Shown: positions 62,250-64,000 of the stretch, in pieces | Position numbering within the stretch: position 1 is the stretch's first letter | Layout of the letters: each line of letters begins with the position of its first letter | Source of the DNA: Candidatus Bathyarchaeota archaeon | Lineage (GTDB): Archaea; Thermoproteota; Bathyarchaeia; Bathyarchaeales; Bathycorpusculaceae | Length of the DNA: 64,000 nucleotides | Assembly: GCA_026014685.1 (NCBI GenBank) | Contig: JAOZHW010000012.1 | Coordinates: 1 to 64,000, forward strand | Direction of reading: 5' to 3' | Notes under the pieces: model-generated | What the model saw: only the letters and a program-made list of their open reading frames with translations | The model's database searches: none | Told to the model about the DNA's origin: nothing | Translations under genes and position numbers: made by a program

Positions 62250-62480
62250 ATGTGACTGTACACCTACAGCAACACCTGCTTCCACACAAAAAGGGAGTGT
62301 TAAGCGGATTTGGCCACGCGCTGCCGCCGAGTGAGCACAAAAACAATTTGCGCCCGTGCCTCCTTCGGTGGTAGCAGCCGAACCCGCTTAACTTCGTCGG
62401 GCACCAGACACGCTCTTCCACACAAGAAACTAGTCTCGCAGATGAGGATAAAAGAAGATGCTGGTGCAACACTGATGCAA
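62250..62480. ncRNA. Repeat-rich, possibly structured RNA region
   Basis: No ORF of note, but ordered repeats: GTTAAGCGG (62299) with CCGCTTAAC (62384) as a nine-base inverted pair; CTTCCACACAA repeated at 62279 and 62415; GCAACAC repeated near 62269 and 62465; and within, hairpins such as GCGCAAA/TTTGTGC and TTCGG/CCGAA. Nested pairing would give a multi-helix RNA on either strand. It lacks the RNase P, SRP and 5S motifs I know. The strand is undecided. Confidence 0.4.
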
Positions 62481-62520
62481 CAAAGCGATAAAAAAGAATG
62501 TTGAGTTTAGTACTTTAAGG

Positions 62521-62721
62521 CTAGTTTGGTTTCTGGGCTTTCAGTGTAGCGTTTTCCCGCTTGAGCGTAACGTTCTCAGCTATCAGAGTGCATATGACTT
62601 GTTTTAGTTGCTTCTGTACTTCCTCGTTTACCTTGCTGGCATTGATCTGGGCGGTGAGTGCTGCAAGTTGCTGCTGAATTTCAACCGAAAGGCTACTCTG
62701 TGCAGATGTGGTTGTACTCAT
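62521..62721 (-). CDS. Possible internal in-frame gene for 66-residue coiled-coil peptide
   Basis: Same frame as the radical SAM gene. A perfect AAAGGAGG (62731-62738) precedes ATG, giving MSTTTSAQSSLSVEIQQQLA and ending TLKRENATLKAQKPN. Such a strong site inside a gene is unlikely by chance and may allow separate production of the tail. It could be a scaffold, leader or precursor for the enzyme. It may alternatively be coincidence. Confidence 0.4.
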   Translation of the reverse strand: MSTTTSAQSSLSVEIQQQLAALTAQINASKVNEEVQKQLKQVICTLIAENVTLKRENATLKAQKPN

Positions 62722-63903
62722 TTTTTGCGCCTCCTTTGGTGTTGTTTTACCCGAACAGCCACAGGGTTTATGCTGCGGGTTCGAATTCGTTTTTTTGTAT
62801 TGCTTCTGGAAGGTTGGGTTGTCCTGCAGGGACTTGCATAGGTCTCCGAGGGTTTCTACTATGAGTTGCTTTATGGTGCAGAACGTTTCTGGGTTGACAT
62901 GCGGCGTATCAAAGAGGTCGTAGTTCATGGCTATGCATCCACCGCTGCAAGCTTTCTTATAGTTGCAGGCTAAGCACTTTTTCGGCTCCTCACAGTACGG
63001 CGCAATCTTTTGCCAGCTCTCAATCCACTGCTTGTATGTTGCGTTAAAGCCATCGTATATGTCACCGATGCAAATCTTGTGTGAATCGATGAAACGATGA
63101 CAAGGATAGAGCTTGCCGTCATAGTCAACTCCGACTGAACCGTTGCCTAAGCCGCATCTTGTGCACCATGGCCGAACAGTCTGGGTTAGAGCAGCATTGG
63201 CGTCGCGGACAAACATGCTAAAGACTGGTTTGCCTTCTGCCATCCATTTTTTGTAGTAACCACCGAAGACTTGCAGTTCATTTTTAAGTGTTGCAAGGTT
63301 TTCTTGTGTCCATTCCACTTCATAAGCGAAATCAACTGCTAAATTGGTTAGGTTGTGATCTTCCACGACGGTTCTGATCTGATCTGCTAAGCCCTTAACG
63401 GTTGAGGGTGTTACTGTCCAGCGGATTTGCGGCGTAGGATTTAGTGCTTTCCTAACGAGGGATAGCCCTTTCCAGGCGTCGTCCCAGCTGCCAGTGCCGT
63501 CAGCGTAGACTCTGTTGGCGTTGTGGCTTTCTTTTGGTCCATCGATAGAGAGAAGCAAACCAAAGTTAACCTGCTTCATCCACGCCACCTTCTCCTCATC
63601 GATCAATGTAGCGTTTGTGGTTGCTCCAAAGTTCCACTTGTAACCTTTAGCGCGGCATTTCTCGACAATGTACTTGATGGTGGGCCAGTTGCATAGGGGT
63701 TCTGCGCCGAAGAACCAGAATCTTCCGTCTGGGCTTAGGTACTTTTCTGCGAAGTTGATGAGTTGATCTGCGGTTTCGGTGGTCATGGCTTTGCAGGGTT
63801 GTTCTTCGTTTAGTTTGTAGACAAAGCAGTATTTGCATTTGAGGTTGCATTTAGTGCTGGTCCACACTGTGAGTTCTTTGATTTTTTGCGCTGGCTCATT
63901 CAA
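62521..63903 (-). CDS. Radical SAM/SPASM enzyme with C-terminal extension
   Basis: 460 residues from TTG. [4Fe-4S]/SAM motif CNLKCKYC (19-26), FFGAEPL, and SPASM-type Cys in CTRCGLGNGSVGVDYDGKLYPCHRF, CLACNYKKACSGGC and CTIKQL, like sulfatase-maturase and peptide-modifying enzymes. After about residue 365 follow HKPCGCSGKTTPKEAQK and a Gln/Leu coiled-coil tail. AAAGGAGG occurs inside the gene eight bases before an in-frame ATG at 62721. Its TTG overlaps the stop of an upstream gene cut by the window edge. Substrate not identified. Confidence 0.88.
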   Translation of the reverse strand: MNEPAQKIKELTVWTSTKCNLKCKYCFVYKLNEEQPCKAMTTETADQLINFAEKYLSPDGRFWFFGAEPLCNWPTIKYIVEKCRAKGYKWNFGATTNATLIDEEKVAWMKQVNFGLLLSIDGPKESHNANRVYADGTGSWDDAWKGLSLVRKALNPTPQIRWTVTPSTVKGLADQIRTVVEDHNLTNLAVDFAYEVEWTQENLATLKNELQVFGGYYKKWMAEGKPVFSMFVRDANAALTQTVRPWCTRCGLGNGSVGVDYDGKLYPCHRFIDSHKICIGDIYDGFNATYKQWIESWQKIAPYCEEPKKCLACNYKKACSGGCIAMNYDLFDTPHVNPETFCTIKQLIVETLGDLCKSLQDNPTFQKQYKKTNSNPQHKPCGCSGKTTPKEAQKMSTTTSAQSSLSVEIQQQLAALTAQINASKVNEEVQKQLKQVICTLIAENVTLKRENATLKAQKPN

Positions 63904-64000
63904 GGGTTATCGCCTTCTTCTTTTGAGCACGCCCAATCAAGTCAAGTTCGATTAGCGTTTCCATGACTACTTCTTTTATGCGGGCATCGGTTGGTTGGGG
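63896..64000 (-). CDS. C-terminal end of an upstream gene (partial)
   Basis: The last 34 codons of a minus-strand frame: PQPTDARIKEVVMETLIELD and LIGRAQKKKAITLE, then TGA. It overlaps the radical SAM start by eight bases, so the two are co-translated. Charged and helical; too short to assign. The rest lies beyond the window. Confidence 0.55.
   Translation of the reverse strand, partial: PQPTDARIKEVVMETLIELDLIGRAQKKKAITLE

Noticed and set aside
62250-62480. RNase P RNA, SRP RNA or 5S rRNA
   Set aside because: A GAAGTTAAGC string resembles 5S on the minus strand, but the remaining conserved elements of all three RNAs are missing.

Overview
The window looks like a chromosome segment from an uncultured archaeon, most plausibly a Bathyarchaeia-type member of the TACK group. 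Supporting signs are a complete A-type ATP synthase, deoxyhypusine synthase, a small TRAM protein, an EMC3/DUF106 protein next to an archaeal-type cytidylate kinase, a tRNA-Arg with a D-loop intron, TATA-box promoters and many TTG start codons. The lineage is my inference; no marker phylogeny was run. I see no insertion sequence, prophage or CRISPR array.

Layout. (1) 0-3 kb: the 3' end of a 23S rRNA, a long gene-poor stretch, a small zinc-ribbon membrane protein and citrate synthase. (2) 3-9 kb: two large secreted PQQ-type beta-propeller proteins; two more paralogues lie at 26-29 and 31-34 kb. All four end in the same ADLYFVP-like motif, a membrane helix and an RKRP or KKRP tail. (3) 9-23 kb: housekeeping and envelope genes (TRAM, PAS histidine kinase, tRNA-Arg(CCT), FKBP isomerase, flavodoxin, EMC3-like insertase, cytidylate kinase), glycosyltransferases with a radical SAM protein and a methyltransferase, an AIR-synthase-like protein, an ECF S component and a TPR protein. 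(4) 23-37 kb: two more tRNAs, small membrane proteins, a BtuF-like binding protein, a CBS protein, an alcohol dehydrogenase, a membrane protein/winged-helix pair, deoxyhypusine synthase and small Cys-rich proteins. (5) 37-48.7 kb: a corrinoid/metallochelatase operon, ChlI-ChlD fusion, BtuF, BtuC, BtuD, CobN, CbiZ and an ABC-2 exporter. (6) 51-60.5 kb: the A-type ATP synthase cluster, with subunit I inverted and overlapping subunit C. (7) 60.5-64 kb: a PAP2 phosphatase, a tiny zinc-ribbon protein, a gene-free stretch rich in inverted repeats and a radical SAM/SPASM enzyme with an unusual C-terminal extension.

The most notable non-gene signal is a palindromic operator centred on TGGAT(A/T)ATCCA. 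It sits 19-20 bases after the start of a TTTATA box at three promoters: a BtuF-like gene (24.4 kb), the ChlID-BtuFCD-CobN-CbiZ operon (37.37 kb) and a gene-free, highly foldable stretch (37.1 kb) that looks like an approximately 135-nt small RNA ending in a hairpin plus T-run. Together they suggest one metal- or corrinoid-responsive regulon that includes an undescribed regulatory RNA. Other points to check are a tripartite C-terminal sorting-like signal on the PQQ proteins, a strong internal ribosome-binding site inside the radical SAM gene, a repeated promoter/5'-RNA element at three loci, a ten-residue leader ORF and several genes under 50 codons.
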